A DNA stretch of 64,000 bases from JAGWBJ01 sp964291465 (GTDB taxonomy: Bacteria > Chloroflexota > Dehalococcoidia > Lucifugimonadales > JAGWBF01). Position 1 is the first letter of the stretch; every line of letters starts with the position of its first letter. The stretch lies in assembly GCA_964291465.2 (NCBI GenBank), contig OZ219941.1, forward strand, positions 131,261-195,260. Direction: 5' to 3'. The notes below the pieces were generated by a model. That model was given only the letters and a program-made list of their open reading frames with translations, did not search any database and was not told where the DNA came from. This document shows positions 1-8,474 of this stretch, piece by piece. The translations under genes and the position numbers were made by a program.

Positions 1-119
1 AGCCGGGCATCTACCTGCCCGAGTTCGGGGTACGCTCGGAGATCGACGTCTACATGTCCGAGGATGGTCCCTACGCCACCACCGAGGTGCAGCAGGACGT
101 GGTGCTGATCGCCCCCTAG
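1..119 (+). CDS. M24-family metallopeptidase (Xaa-Pro aminopeptidase-like), C-terminal end only
   Basis: Only the last 38 codons are inside the window, in the frame beginning at base 3 and ending with TAG at 117-119. The visible peptide contains PGIYLPEFGVRSEIDVYM, which matches the closing strand of pita-bread (M24) peptidases, where the Glu of the GVRxE motif is a metal ligand of the dinuclear centre. The family removes N-terminal residues from X-Pro peptides or related substrates; which substrate applies here cannot be told from the tail. The stop overlaps the stop of the convergent tldE-like gene by four bases. Confidence 0.7.
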   Translation, partial: PGIYLPEFGVRSEIDVYMSEDGPYATTEVQQDVVLIAP

Positions 120-1675
120 AATACCTGCTCCATGTAGTCCCCGATCTCGTCGAGGTGGAAGTCCTCCACGGCCACCTCGGGAGTCCACGCCACCTGGTCC
201 GACGCCCACCGCACCGTCGGCACCTGCCGGTCCCCGATGCCCAGCACCTTGTTGAGGGTGTTGTGCACGTTCTCGTTCATCCGCAGGGTGTTGGGCTTCA
301 GGGGCGAGGTGATGCGGCCGCCCTCGATGAGGTAGGAGTCGCCGACGATGGTGCCGCTGAAGTCGCCCGCGCCGATGCCGTTGACCGGGTACGTGTACCA
401 GATGCGGCCGATGTACAGGCCGTCCCCGACCATGCGCAGCAGCTCCCGGTGGGAGTGCTGCCGGGCCCCCTCGACGGTCAGGTTGGTGGGGGTCGTGGAG
501 GGCGGCGAGTCGAAGTTGCGCCCGCCTCCGCGCCCCGTCCGGAACCCGTTCCTGGGGGCGATATCCTCCGCGATGTCCCCGGGGTCCACTCCCAGCTTCT
601 CCCGCCCCTTCGGGTCGTTGAGCGCCCGCTGGTGGTCGTAGTGGTTGGCCAGGGCCCCCACCAGCACCCCGTCCCGTATCAGGTCGGTGCGGCCCGTGGG
701 CAGGCCCTCGTCGGTTATGGCCTTGCTGGCCGCCTTCCCGGCCGCGGCGCCGTCGTCGTACAGCCGCAGGTCGGGGGACGCCACCTGTTGGCCCCACTTG
801 CCCAGAAAGGTCGACGCGCCGGCGTAGAAGGTGTCCAGGTACAGGCTGGGCATGAGGACCCACTCCAGGATCTCCGTCAGGGTCTGGGGGCCCAGGACCA
901 CCCGGTAGGCGCCCCCGGGCACCCGCTTGCCGTCGATGGCGCGGATGGCGTTTCGGGCGGCGTCGGCCCCCGGGTCTCCGGTGAAGTCGGAGACGGCGTT
1001 GCTGACGGACCAGCCGCTGCCCTTGGCCGCCTGGTCCTCCAGCATGGCGGTGGTGAAGGCCATGACCATGGTGGACTCGTCGGTCTGCACCCTGGGCATG
1101 TGGGTGGAGGCGATGGCCATCCGCTCCTGGAGCATGACCACGTCTCCGCCCAGTATGACGCCCAGGTCCCGTACGCCCTCGGGGGAGCCGGCCACGTTCA
1201 GCAGCTCCTCGGAGGTGGTGAACACCTCCAGCGCCCGCTCCACCGTCTGCCACCCGGCTCGGACCATGCCGTTGCTGCCCATGCGCATGATGGCGGGGTC
1301 GTGGTAGCGGCCCAGCGCCGGGCGGTCGCCGGCGGGCCTGGGCAGGGACACGTACTCGTTGTCCCGGACGGCCCCCCGCCGCGCCTTCTCCAGGGCCCGC
1401 TTGACCCCCTCGACGGACAGGTCGGCGGGCTCGCTGCCGAACCCCGTCTTGACCCCGTCTGGCGTGTTGAATGCTACCCGGATGCCCAGGCCGTAGGACT
1501 CCAGGGACTTGGGCTCCTCGACGCCGTTGGATGGTATGCGGGAGGTATAGTTCAGCCGCACGGTCAGGTTGCCGTTGGCCGAGGCGAACACCTCGGCCTC
1601 GGCCACGTCGGGCTGCGTTTTGAGATATGCCAGCCCGTCGCGGACGGTGCGGCGAAGGTCCGATAGTGGCTGCAT
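116..1675 (-). CDS. tldE: TldE/PmbA-type subunit of a TldD/TldE metalloprotease
   Basis: This 519-residue protein has the TldD/PmbA fold throughout but no HExxxH motif, as expected for the non-catalytic TldE (PmbA) partner. The C-terminal third holds the conserved pattern around YTYPVNGIGAGDFSGTIVGD typical of PmbA. TldD/TldE heterodimers are cytoplasmic proteases that degrade unfolded or modified peptides, and mature RiPPs such as microcin B17 in some hosts. E. coli PmbA has about 450 residues, so this one is somewhat long. The ATG at 1675 has an AGAAGGA Shine-Dalgarno eight bases upstream. It is the last gene of a minus-strand group with tldD and a small HEPN-like gene, which supports a paired function. 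No RiPP precursor was recognised nearby. Confidence 0.85.
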   Translation of the reverse strand: MQPLSDLRRTVRDGLAYLKTQPDVAEAEVFASANGNLTVRLNYTSRIPSNGVEEPKSLESYGLGIRVAFNTPDGVKTGFGSEPADLSVEGVKRALEKARRGAVRDNEYVSLPRPAGDRPALGRYHDPAIMRMGSNGMVRAGWQTVERALEVFTTSEELLNVAGSPEGVRDLGVILGGDVVMLQERMAIASTHMPRVQTDESTMVMAFTTAMLEDQAAKGSGWSVSNAVSDFTGDPGADAARNAIRAIDGKRVPGGAYRVVLGPQTLTEILEWVLMPSLYLDTFYAGASTFLGKWGQQVASPDLRLYDDGAAAGKAASKAITDEGLPTGRTDLIRDGVLVGALANHYDHQRALNDPKGREKLGVDPGDIAEDIAPRNGFRTGRGGGRNFDSPPSTTPTNLTVEGARQHSHRELLRMVGDGLYIGRIWYTYPVNGIGAGDFSGTIVGDSYLIEGGRITSPLKPNTLRMNENVHNTLNKVLGIGDRQVPTVRWASDQVAWTPEVAVEDFHLDEIGDYMEQVF

Positions 1676-1712
1676 CTATCCTTCTCCCTCGTTTCCTGAT
1701 TCGGGAAAGGGC

Positions 1713-2072
1713 CTATTCCACAAGCCTGTCCAGCCCGTCCACGAACCTCTCCACCTGGTCGAGCCCTATCTCGACCATCTCCTGGCTCATTACATTCTCG
1801 TAGAAGTTGATGTGAAGGCCGTTTGCGGTATAGAAGACCATGCCGAGCTGGCGGTCACCCGTTTCCGACACCATCCGGTTCACCACCTCGAAGAGGGCCG
1901 CGTGTCCGTCGTGACGCCATCCACGCCTCTCCGCGACCGCTTTCGCCATCTGGGCGTCAGCGCCCCAACCCTCCGCCGATGCCTGTCGGAGGTCGCCCTG
2001 GGCCAGCTCATGCCGGGCCTTCTCCAGCAGCTCACGTCCCGCGGACTTGTACGCTTGTCCGTCCTGAGTCAT
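1713..2072 (-). CDS. PaREP1/HEPN-like small protein between tldD and tldE
   Basis: The product has 119 residues. Residues 8-60 (AYKSAGRELLEKARHELAQG onward, then QASAEGWGADAQMAKAVAER) match the pattern of the PaREP1/PaREP8 group within the HEPN superfamily: a helical bundle with an A-x-E-x-x-W-G-A core followed by an RGW...H segment. The ATG at 2072 lies 11 bases after the tldD stop, so the two are almost certainly co-transcribed. Some HEPN proteins are RNases, but the strict R-x4-6-H catalytic motif is not evident here, so no enzymatic activity is assigned. Its placement between the two protease subunits suggests co-regulation with them; that link is inferred from position only. Confidence 0.6.
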   Translation of the reverse strand: MTQDGQAYKSAGRELLEKARHELAQGDLRQASAEGWGADAQMAKAVAERRGWRHDGHAALFEVVNRMVSETGDRQLGMVFYTANGLHINFYENVMSQEMVEIGLDQVERFVDGLDRLVE

Positions 2073-2083
2073 CGTCGTTCCCG

Positions 2084-3661
2084 CTACCCCGGCCCCGTCA
2101 GGCGGGCGACGCCGCGCATGGTGGGGCCGCCGTTGCTCATGCGCTTGGCCTGCATGGGCTGGCCCTTGCCGCAGTTGGGGATGGGGTACATGCGGAAGTC
2201 CCGCCCCACCGCGTCGATGCTGGTGAAGTAGTCCCTGGAGTCCGAGGTGATGCCCCCGTCGCGGTAGAGCCGGCCGAGCTCGCCGTTCTTGATCTCGTAC
2301 ACCTTTACCGCCGTGATGCGGAAGTTCTCCCGGGCCTCGGAGACCGATGGGATGCGGTGGCCGGAGACGTAGTAGCCGTCCTCCACCTCGGAGACGATCT
2401 CCCGGGGGTCCCGGTCTCCGGGGGCGAAGACGGTGTTGGTCATGCGGATGAGGGGTATGAGGCTGGCCTCGGTGGCCCGGGCCGAGCCGTTGGGCTCCAC
2501 CCCCAGAACGCCGGCGGTCTGACGGTTGTTCAGGAACTCCTCGAAGTAGCCGCCCCGGATGTGGTAGGCGCGGCGGGCGGGGGTGCCGTCGTGGTCGTAG
2601 GCGAAAGAGCCAAACCCCTCCATGGTGGGGTCGGAGAAGGCGTTGACCAGGGGCGAGGCTATCTGCCTGCCCACCTGGTTGTCGTTGACGTCCTTGAGGA
2701 ACCAGCTCCTGCCGGCGTAGGAGGTCTCGTACTTCAGACCCCGGTCCAGCTCCGAGGGGTGGCCCACCACCTCGTGGACCAGCAGGGTGTTGAAGTGGGG
2801 GTCGGTGACCACCACCACCGGCTTGTCGGGCGCCTTCAGGGGCGGCGCGTTGGCGACCTCGACGGCGTCTGTGGCCAGGTCCCTGCAGAAGGTGACGAAA
2901 TCGGGCAGGACGATGGTATCGCCGTTGTCGTGGCCCTCGGTGAGGATCTCCCAGCCCCGCTGGTGGCCCGAGAAGTCGTAGATCTCCAGGGTCCCGTGCT
3001 GGCTGGTGCAGATGGCGATGACGAAGCCCTCGGTCTGGGCGAAGCTCTGGTCGATGTCGGCGCCCTCGGAGCTGACGAACAGCTCCCGCATCAGGGTGGT
3101 GGTGGCCGAAGCGGCGCAGTAGGCCACCTGGTCGCTGACGCCCCGGGCGGCGTTGCAGGAGTCCACCGCCATCCGCACCGTCTCCTCCAGGGGGACGGCC
3201 CGGGGGTCGTCTCGGTAGGTGGCGGAGACCGTGTCCCTGGCTACGGCCACGGGGGCCAGGGCCGAATCGTAGAGGCTCTGCCCCAGGACGCCGAAGCGCC
3301 TGGCGGCGGCGGCCTTCATGCGGGCGCTGGCCCGGGCGCGGCGGTGGGCCTCCCGTATCCCGTCCAGGACCACCTCGGCGATGCGGTCCGTGTCCGATAC
3401 CCCCAGGATCCTGCCGTAGTAGCCCGGGGCCGAGGTCCTGCCGCCGGCGATGACCCGCACCCCGAAGTCGAAGGCGTAGTCCTCGGCGCTCATCTTCTCG
3501 TTGCCGTTCTCGGCCACGGCCCCCTTCTCCTCCTTGACCTGCATGCGCACGTCGCAATAGCGGAGGCCGGGGAGGCGCCTGGCGTCCTCGTTTACCAGGG
3601 AGACGATCCGGGACCGGACCCTTTCGATGAACTCGACTTCTACGCGCTCTGCCACGGGCAT
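2084..3661 (-). CDS. tldD: TldD-type zinc metalloprotease subunit
   Basis: The 525-residue protein carries HEVVGH at residues 296-301, the HExxxH zinc motif of TldD, in the context LLVHEVVGHPSE. It is the catalytic half of the TldD/TldE heterodimer, and the other half is encoded 400 bp downstream. The start is ambiguous: the ATG at 3661 has AGGAG only one base away, whereas a GTG two codons later (3655) has the same AGGAG at a seven-base spacing and is probably the true initiator. The gene sits 70 bases downstream of ilvD on the same strand and 11 bases before the HEPN-like gene. No truncation is visible. Confidence 0.88.
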   Translation of the reverse strand: MPVAERVEVEFIERVRSRIVSLVNEDARRLPGLRYCDVRMQVKEEKGAVAENGNEKMSAEDYAFDFGVRVIAGGRTSAPGYYGRILGVSDTDRIAEVVLDGIREAHRRARASARMKAAAARRFGVLGQSLYDSALAPVAVARDTVSATYRDDPRAVPLEETVRMAVDSCNAARGVSDQVAYCAASATTTLMRELFVSSEGADIDQSFAQTEGFVIAICTSQHGTLEIYDFSGHQRGWEILTEGHDNGDTIVLPDFVTFCRDLATDAVEVANAPPLKAPDKPVVVVTDPHFNTLLVHEVVGHPSELDRGLKYETSYAGRSWFLKDVNDNQVGRQIASPLVNAFSDPTMEGFGSFAYDHDGTPARRAYHIRGGYFEEFLNNRQTAGVLGVEPNGSARATEASLIPLIRMTNTVFAPGDRDPREIVSEVEDGYYVSGHRIPSVSEARENFRITAVKVYEIKNGELGRLYRDGGITSDSRDYFTSIDAVGRDFRMYPIPNCGKGQPMQAKRMSNGGPTMRGVARLTGPG

Positions 3662-3731
3662 GCTCCTAACCAGCGGCGCCGGGCCGCAGTGTCCTAGTCT
3701 TTTTCAGGCGAGGCGGTGGAAAGCTGGCCCG

Positions 3732-5417
3732 CTAGCCCGTGACCGCGCCCTGGGCGGCGGAGGAGACGAGCTTGGCGTACTTGGCCAGGGCGCCGGTGTC
3801 GAAGTTGGGAGCGGGAGCGCTCCACTGGGCCCGGCGCCTCTCCATCTCCTCGGGGGGTATGGCCACGTCCAGCCGTCGCGCGGGGACGTCCAGCGTCACC
3901 ACGTCGCCCTCCCGGACGTGGGCTATGGGGCCGCCCTCGGCGGCCTCGGGGGCCACGTGCCCCACCATCAGCCCCCGGGTGGCGCCCGAGAACCGGCCGT
4001 CGGTGACCAGGGCCACCTCCTGGCCCAGGCCCTGTCCCACCAGGGCCGCCGTGACCGCCAGCATCTCCCTCATGCCCGGGCCGCCCCTGGGCCCCTCGTA
4101 CCGGATCAGCACCACGTCGCCCGAGCCTATCTCCCGCCTCTGGATGGCCTGGAACGCGTCCTCTTCCCGGTCGAATACCCGGGCCGGACCCTCGTGGGTG
4201 ATGTGCTGGCTGGCGGCCACCTTGACCACCGAGCCGTCGGGGGCAAGGTTGCCCCGGAGGATTACCAGGCCCCCCGTGGGCGCCAGTGGCGACTCCACGT
4301 GGTGGACGATCCGCTGGCCGTCGTCGGTGTCTAGAGCCTCCAGGTTCTCCGCCAGGGTCCTTCCCGTCACGGTCATGGTGTCCCCGTGCAGCAGGCCTGC
4401 GGCCAGCAGCCGCTTCATCACCAGGGGCACTCCGCCGACCCGGTCCAGGTCGGCCATGACGTACTTCCCCCCGGGCTTCATGTCGGCGATGTAGGGGGTA
4501 CGGGTGCTGACCCGGTCGAAGTCCTCCAACGTGAGGGAGACGCCCGCCTCGTGGGCGATGGCCAGCAGATGGAGCACCGCGTTGGTGGAGCCGCCCATGG
4601 ACGCCACCACCGCCACGGCGTTCTCGAAGGCCTCCTTGGTGAGTATGTCCCGGGGGGTGACTCCACGCTCCAGCATGTCCATCGCCGCCGCGCCCGCCCG
4701 CCGGCAGCTCTCCAGGATCCTGTCGTCGGTGGCGGGTATGGAGGACACGCCGGGCAGGGACATTCCCATGGCCTCGATGGCCGAGGCCATGGTGTTGGCG
4801 GTGAACATGCCGGCGCAGGAGCCTGCGCCGGGACAGGCGCAGCCCTCGATCTCCGTGAGGTCCTCGTCGGACATGCTGCCCGTGGAGTGGGCCCCCACCG
4901 CCTCGAATACGTCCTGGATGTTGACGTCCCGCCCCTGGAAGCTGCCGGGCATGATGGTGCCGCCGTAGACGAAGACGCTGGGGATGTTGAGACGGGTGGC
5001 GGCCATCAGGGTGCCGGGGAGGTTCTTGTCGCAGCCCGCGATGGTGACCAGGGCGTCGAACCTCTGGCCGAAGGCGACCACCTCGATGGAGTCGGCGATG
5101 ACCTCCCGGCTGATGAGGGAGGCTTTCATGCCCTGGGTGCCCATGGTGATGCCGTCGCTGACGGTGATGGTCCCGAACTCGAAGGGGGTGCCCCCGGCGC
5201 CCTTTATTCCCGTGCGCACCTCCCCGGCCAGGGTCCCCAGGTGGACGTTGCAGGGGGTGATGTCGCTGGCCAGGTTGGCCACGCCGACGAAGGGCTGCCG
5301 CAGGTCGTCGGGGGTCAGTCCCATGGCGTGCAGCATGGCGCGGGCGGGGGCGCGCTCGGGGCCTTCGGTGACCTCCCAGCTCCGGTGCTTCATCGACGTA
5401 CCTTTGGCTACTACCAT
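3732..5417 (-). CDS. ilvD: Dihydroxy-acid dehydratase
   Basis: IlvD dehydrates 2,3-dihydroxy-isovalerate and 2,3-dihydroxy-3-methylvalerate in valine and isoleucine synthesis. The 561-residue product has the three cluster cysteines expected of the IlvD/Edd family: C56 (SDITPCN), C129 (CDKNLPG) and C201 (GAGSCAGM). The C-terminal domain has the conserved GRFSGATRGLMVGHVAPEA stretch. I chose the ATG at 5417 because AAAGGAG precedes it by eight bases; an in-frame start 40 codons upstream would place translation start inside the promoter. The promoter at 5509-5537 gives a 5' leader of about 85 bases. No other branched-chain amino-acid gene is adjacent. Confidence 0.95.
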   Translation of the reverse strand: MVVAKGTSMKHRSWEVTEGPERAPARAMLHAMGLTPDDLRQPFVGVANLASDITPCNVHLGTLAGEVRTGIKGAGGTPFEFGTITVSDGITMGTQGMKASLISREVIADSIEVVAFGQRFDALVTIAGCDKNLPGTLMAATRLNIPSVFVYGGTIMPGSFQGRDVNIQDVFEAVGAHSTGSMSDEDLTEIEGCACPGAGSCAGMFTANTMASAIEAMGMSLPGVSSIPATDDRILESCRRAGAAAMDMLERGVTPRDILTKEAFENAVAVVASMGGSTNAVLHLLAIAHEAGVSLTLEDFDRVSTRTPYIADMKPGGKYVMADLDRVGGVPLVMKRLLAAGLLHGDTMTVTGRTLAENLEALDTDDGQRIVHHVESPLAPTGGLVILRGNLAPDGSVVKVAASQHITHEGPARVFDREEDAFQAIQRREIGSGDVVLIRYEGPRGGPGMREMLAVTAALVGQGLGQEVALVTDGRFSGATRGLMVGHVAPEAAEGGPIAHVREGDVVTLDVPARRLDVAIPPEEMERRRAQWSAPAPNFDTGALAKYAKLVSSAAQGAVTG

Positions 5418-5508
5418 GGGCTCTTCTCCTTTATTGCCGAAGTGGGTGTTGCCGAGGTGGCGTTGAGAGTGGCCGGCCGGCGGGAACGGCGGTCTCCGGC
5501 GCTGAATA

Positions 5509-5537
5509 ATTATAGGTGGCCCCGACCCGCCACACAA
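5509..5537 (-). promoter_or_regulatory. Sigma-70 type promoter for ilvD
   Basis: On the minus strand TTGTGT (5537-5532) and a perfect TATAAT (5514-5509) are separated by 17 bases. It lies about 90 bases upstream of the ilvD start, with no gene between. Confidence 0.55.
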
Positions 5538-5583
5538 CCTCGCGGGCTTGTCCGGACCATCCTAGGGGCAGCTCCGGGAAGAG

Positions 5584-6546
5584 TCAGAAGGGCAGCTCCT
5601 GGCCGATGCCCTGATCCCTGGCCTTGCCGTACACGTGGAGGGCCGCGGCCACGTCTTCCAGTCCCACGCCCTGGGACTCGAAGAGGGTGACGCAGTCGCC
5701 GTCGGGCCGCCCGGACATCCGGCCCGACACTATGTCCTTCAGCTCGTGGGCCATGGTCCAGCGAAAGGCGGCGCGCTCGGCGGCCCATATCAGGTCGCCG
5801 CACTCAATCCTGGCCTGCTCCAGGTCGTCCACCACTATGAGACCGGACCTTGCCACCGCCGCCGGGTCGATCTCCCGGCGCATCCAGTGGTTGCCACCGG
5901 CCGCGTTGACGTGGGCGCCGTCTTTCAGCCACTCCCCCTTGAGCACCGGCTCCCTGGAGCTGGTGATGGTGATGGCCACGTCCGCGCCCCGTACACACTC
6001 CTCGGCGCTGTCCACGGGGGAGACCTGGACGTTCAGGCGCTCGCTCATGTGGGCGGCGAAGGCCTCCCGCCTCTCGGGGCTCCGGCTGAAGGCCCGGACC
6101 GCCTTGACCTGCCGGACGGCGGCTACGGCTTCGAGCTGGGTCCGCGCCTGGTACCCGCTGCCTATGACGCCGACGGTGGAGGCGTCGGACCGGGCCATGT
6201 GCCTGGTCGCCAGTCCCGACGCCGCCCCGGTGCGTATCTGCCCCAGGGCGCTGGCCTCCAACACGGCCAGCAACGCGCCGGAGTCGCCGTCGTACAGGTT
6301 CAACAGGAACCGGGTGGGGCCGCCGGGGAAGGTGGCGTACGCCTTGTAGCCGAAGGCCGACCGGCCGGGGGCCAGGACGGCCCCGGCCATGAAGTGGAGG
6401 AAGCCGTTGGGCATCCGGATGCGGGACCGGGGCTTGTTGTCTCCAAGGCCCCTGCCGGCGTTGGCGAAGGCTTCCTCGAGCACGTCCACGCACTCGGCCA
6501 TGGGCAGGAGGTCATTCACCTCCCTTTCGTTCAAGAACAGGGCCAT
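5584..6546 (-). CDS. Ornithine cyclodeaminase / mu-crystallin family protein
   Basis: The 320-residue protein has the OCD/mu-crystallin fold, with a central Rossmann nucleotide-binding segment around VGVIGSGYQARTQLEAV and the family's N-terminal dimerisation region. Members convert ornithine to proline, reduce cyclic ketimines, or act as alanine dehydrogenases; the substrate cannot be decided from sequence alone. The ATG at 6546 has AGGAG six bases upstream; the 12-codon longer form lacks a good site. It is the last gene of the minus-strand hopanoid run, 57 bases after the nucleoside hydrolase, but has no known role in hopanoid synthesis and may simply be co-transcribed. Confidence 0.8.
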   Translation of the reverse strand: MALFLNEREVNDLLPMAECVDVLEEAFANAGRGLGDNKPRSRIRMPNGFLHFMAGAVLAPGRSAFGYKAYATFPGGPTRFLLNLYDGDSGALLAVLEASALGQIRTGAASGLATRHMARSDASTVGVIGSGYQARTQLEAVAAVRQVKAVRAFSRSPERREAFAAHMSERLNVQVSPVDSAEECVRGADVAITITSSREPVLKGEWLKDGAHVNAAGGNHWMRREIDPAAVARSGLIVVDDLEQARIECGDLIWAAERAAFRWTMAHELKDIVSGRMSGRPDGDCVTLFESQGVGLEDVAAALHVYGKARDQGIGQELPF

Positions 6547-6603
6547 CTTCGTCTCCTGCAAGGATTGATTGCCGCGGGGCACCAGTATACCAGCCCGCCC
6601 CTG

Positions 6604-7512
6604 CTAGGAGTCGAGGGCGGGGGCTCCCAGGGTGCGGTAGAACAGGTCGAAGAACCGTTCTCCGTCCAGCTCCATGGACACCGTCACGGCGCCCGGGCCC
6701 GGCGTCAGGGTACTCTCTCCCAGCCGGTCCGGGTCGCGGGTCTCCACCTCCACGCTCCCGCGCCGGGTGGCCAGGATGCCTGGATCGAGGACGGCGGCCA
6801 TCGCCACGGGGTCGCACAGCTCGTAGGCGTCCCGGCCGGGATTTCGCTGGAACCAGCCCAGCAGTATCCGTCCGGCGAGCCTGGCAGCCGGACCTCCCGC
6901 CAGGAGCCGGTCCGCGCCGGACCGGGAGATAGCGGCCTGGCGGCAGACCCGCAGGTCCACCAGCGTAGTCTCGATACCCGAGGCCAGTACCTCCCCGGCG
7001 GCCTCCGGGTCGCTGTAGAAGTTGAACTCGGCGTGGGGGGTCACGTTCCCCGGTACGCCCACCGCGCCGCCCATGACCACCAGGCGGGAGACCAGGCCCG
7101 GGGCGTCGGGGTCGACCCTCAGCAGGCGGGCCACGTTGGTCAGGGGGCCCAGGGCCAGGAGGGTCGTCGGAGTGGGGCGGCTCCTCAGGGCCTGCCGCAG
7201 GAAGTCGACCGCGCCGCCGTCACGGGTGGTGATGGCCGGCTTGGGTAGGCGCACCGTCAGGCCCCGGGGCCCGTGAAACCCGTAGGCGTAGGGGTAGGAG
7301 CCCGTGAGGGGCCTGGATGCGCCCCTGGCGACGGGCACGTCGCCGCAGCCCAGGTACTCCAGGATGGCCAGGGCGTTCCTGGTGGCGTCGGCCAGCCTGG
7401 CGTTGCCACCGACGGTGGTGAGCCCGGCCACCTCCACCGGGGAGCCGGGGCCCAACGCCATGAGCAGGGCTATCGCGTCGTCGGTGCCGGGGTCGGTGTC
7501 TATGAGCACCAT
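6604..7512 (-). CDS. Inosine-uridine preferring nucleoside hydrolase family protein
   Basis: The protein has 302 residues and starts almost directly with the calcium-binding motif DTDPGTDDA (residues 5-13) that defines nucleoside N-ribohydrolases. The downstream LLALGPLTNVA and VVMGGAVGVPGN segments are also family landmarks. These enzymes hydrolyse the N-glycosidic bond of ribonucleosides to a free base and ribose. The ATG at 7512 is two bases after the stop of the SDR epimerase, so it belongs to the hopanoid operon. Its partner there could be the adenine or ribosyl products made by HpnG, but general purine salvage is equally possible; this is inference. Confidence 0.85.
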   Translation of the reverse strand: MVLIDTDPGTDDAIALLMALGPGSPVEVAGLTTVGGNARLADATRNALAILEYLGCGDVPVARGASRPLTGSYPYAYGFHGPRGLTVRLPKPAITTRDGGAVDFLRQALRSRPTPTTLLALGPLTNVARLLRVDPDAPGLVSRLVVMGGAVGVPGNVTPHAEFNFYSDPEAAGEVLASGIETTLVDLRVCRQAAISRSGADRLLAGGPAARLAGRILLGWFQRNPGRDAYELCDPVAMAAVLDPGILATRRGSVEVETRDPDRLGESTLTPGPGAVTVSMELDGERFFDLFYRTLGAPALDS

Positions 7513-7514
7513 TT

Positions 7515-8474
7515 CTAGGCCTCGATGTCCGGCAGATAGGCCATGAGGGCCTCTTCCGAGGTGTAGCTGAACCGGAATCCCGTCTCTCCCTTCAGCTTGC
7601 CCGTACTCAGGACCAGGGGGTACCGCACGAAGTCCAGGCCCACGGCCGGGGAGTCCTTCTGGATTCCTAGTCTCCAGGCCGCGCGGACCAGGGGGAAGGC
7701 GACCCACGACGGCAGGAGGAACAGCCTGCGCCTGGCCAACCGGGCCACGCGGCTGTACCGTATGACGCCCTCGCCGGCGACGTTGAAGGTGCCGGGCGTC
7801 GGCCGGACGATGACCTGATGGATCAGCCTGGCAAGGTCGTCCTCGTGCACGAACTGCATGGGCGGGTCGTGGCCCTGGACTCCGATGAGGGCCTTGCGGA
7901 AGAAGGCCCGGGTGACGTAGTTGTCGGCGCCGGGGCCCATCACCACGCAGGAGCGGAGCACGGTCACGCACGTGTCGGGGTGCCGGGCCGCGTACTCTTG
8001 GACCATCTCCTCGCACAGGGCCTTCTCCCTGGCGTACTGGAACCCCACGGGGGCTCGGGCCGGGGCCTCCTCGGTCAGGGGCACCGGGTTGTCCTGGTGG
8101 GCGCCGTAGACGGTGTGGGAGCTCAGGAAGACGAGGTTGGACACCCTGCTGGCGTCACAGGCTGCCAGGAAGCTCCTCATGCCCTGGAGGTTGGCATTGC
8201 GGACCCTCTCCACCTCCGCGCGGCTGCGGCCCGGCCTGAGCAGGAATGCGAGATGGACCGCCGCGGTGACCCGGTGGTCCTCGAAGGCGTGGTCCAGCGG
8301 CTGCGTAACGTCCAGCCGCTCCGTTGCCACGTTGTGGAAGGGGGTGGGGAGGGAGCGGGTGTCGATGGCCACGACCCTGGAGAGTCCCTCGTCCCGCTGG
8401 AGCACGTTCAGGAGTCGGGTGCCGATGTAGCCCGAGGCCCCCGTTACCGCAACCACCGGCCGGCGGCCGGTCAC
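7515..8474 (-). CDS. NAD-dependent epimerase/dehydratase (extended SDR)
   Basis: The 319-residue protein is an extended short-chain dehydrogenase. It has the nucleotide-binding GASGYIGTRLL at its N terminus, a catalytic-type segment with Ser and YAREKALCEE (YxxxK), and a substrate domain after about residue 190. The GTG start at 8474 overlaps the hpnE stop as GTGA, indicating translational coupling. It differs from HpnA, which is encoded separately at 14.7-15.7 kb, so the operon contains two SDR proteins. It could modify the hopanoid side-chain sugar or an unrelated nucleotide sugar; the substrate is not known. Confidence 0.8.
   Translation of the reverse strand: MTGRRPVVAVTGASGYIGTRLLNVLQRDEGLSRVVAIDTRSLPTPFHNVATERLDVTQPLDHAFEDHRVTAAVHLAFLLRPGRSRAEVERVRNANLQGMRSFLAACDASRVSNLVFLSSHTVYGAHQDNPVPLTEEAPARAPVGFQYAREKALCEEMVQEYAARHPDTCVTVLRSCVVMGPGADNYVTRAFFRKALIGVQGHDPPMQFVHEDDLARLIHQVIVRPTPGTFNVAGEGVIRYSRVARLARRRLFLLPSWVAFPLVRAAWRLGIQKDSPAVGLDFVRYPLVLSTGKLKGETGFRFSYTSEEALMAYLPDIEA

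Noticed and set aside
155..1666. 503-codon open frame on the plus strand opposite tldE
   Set aside because: It is an antisense shadow caused by high GC; the minus-strand frame encodes a recognisable TldE. The same applies to similar long antisense frames opposite tldD, shc, nirA and acnA.
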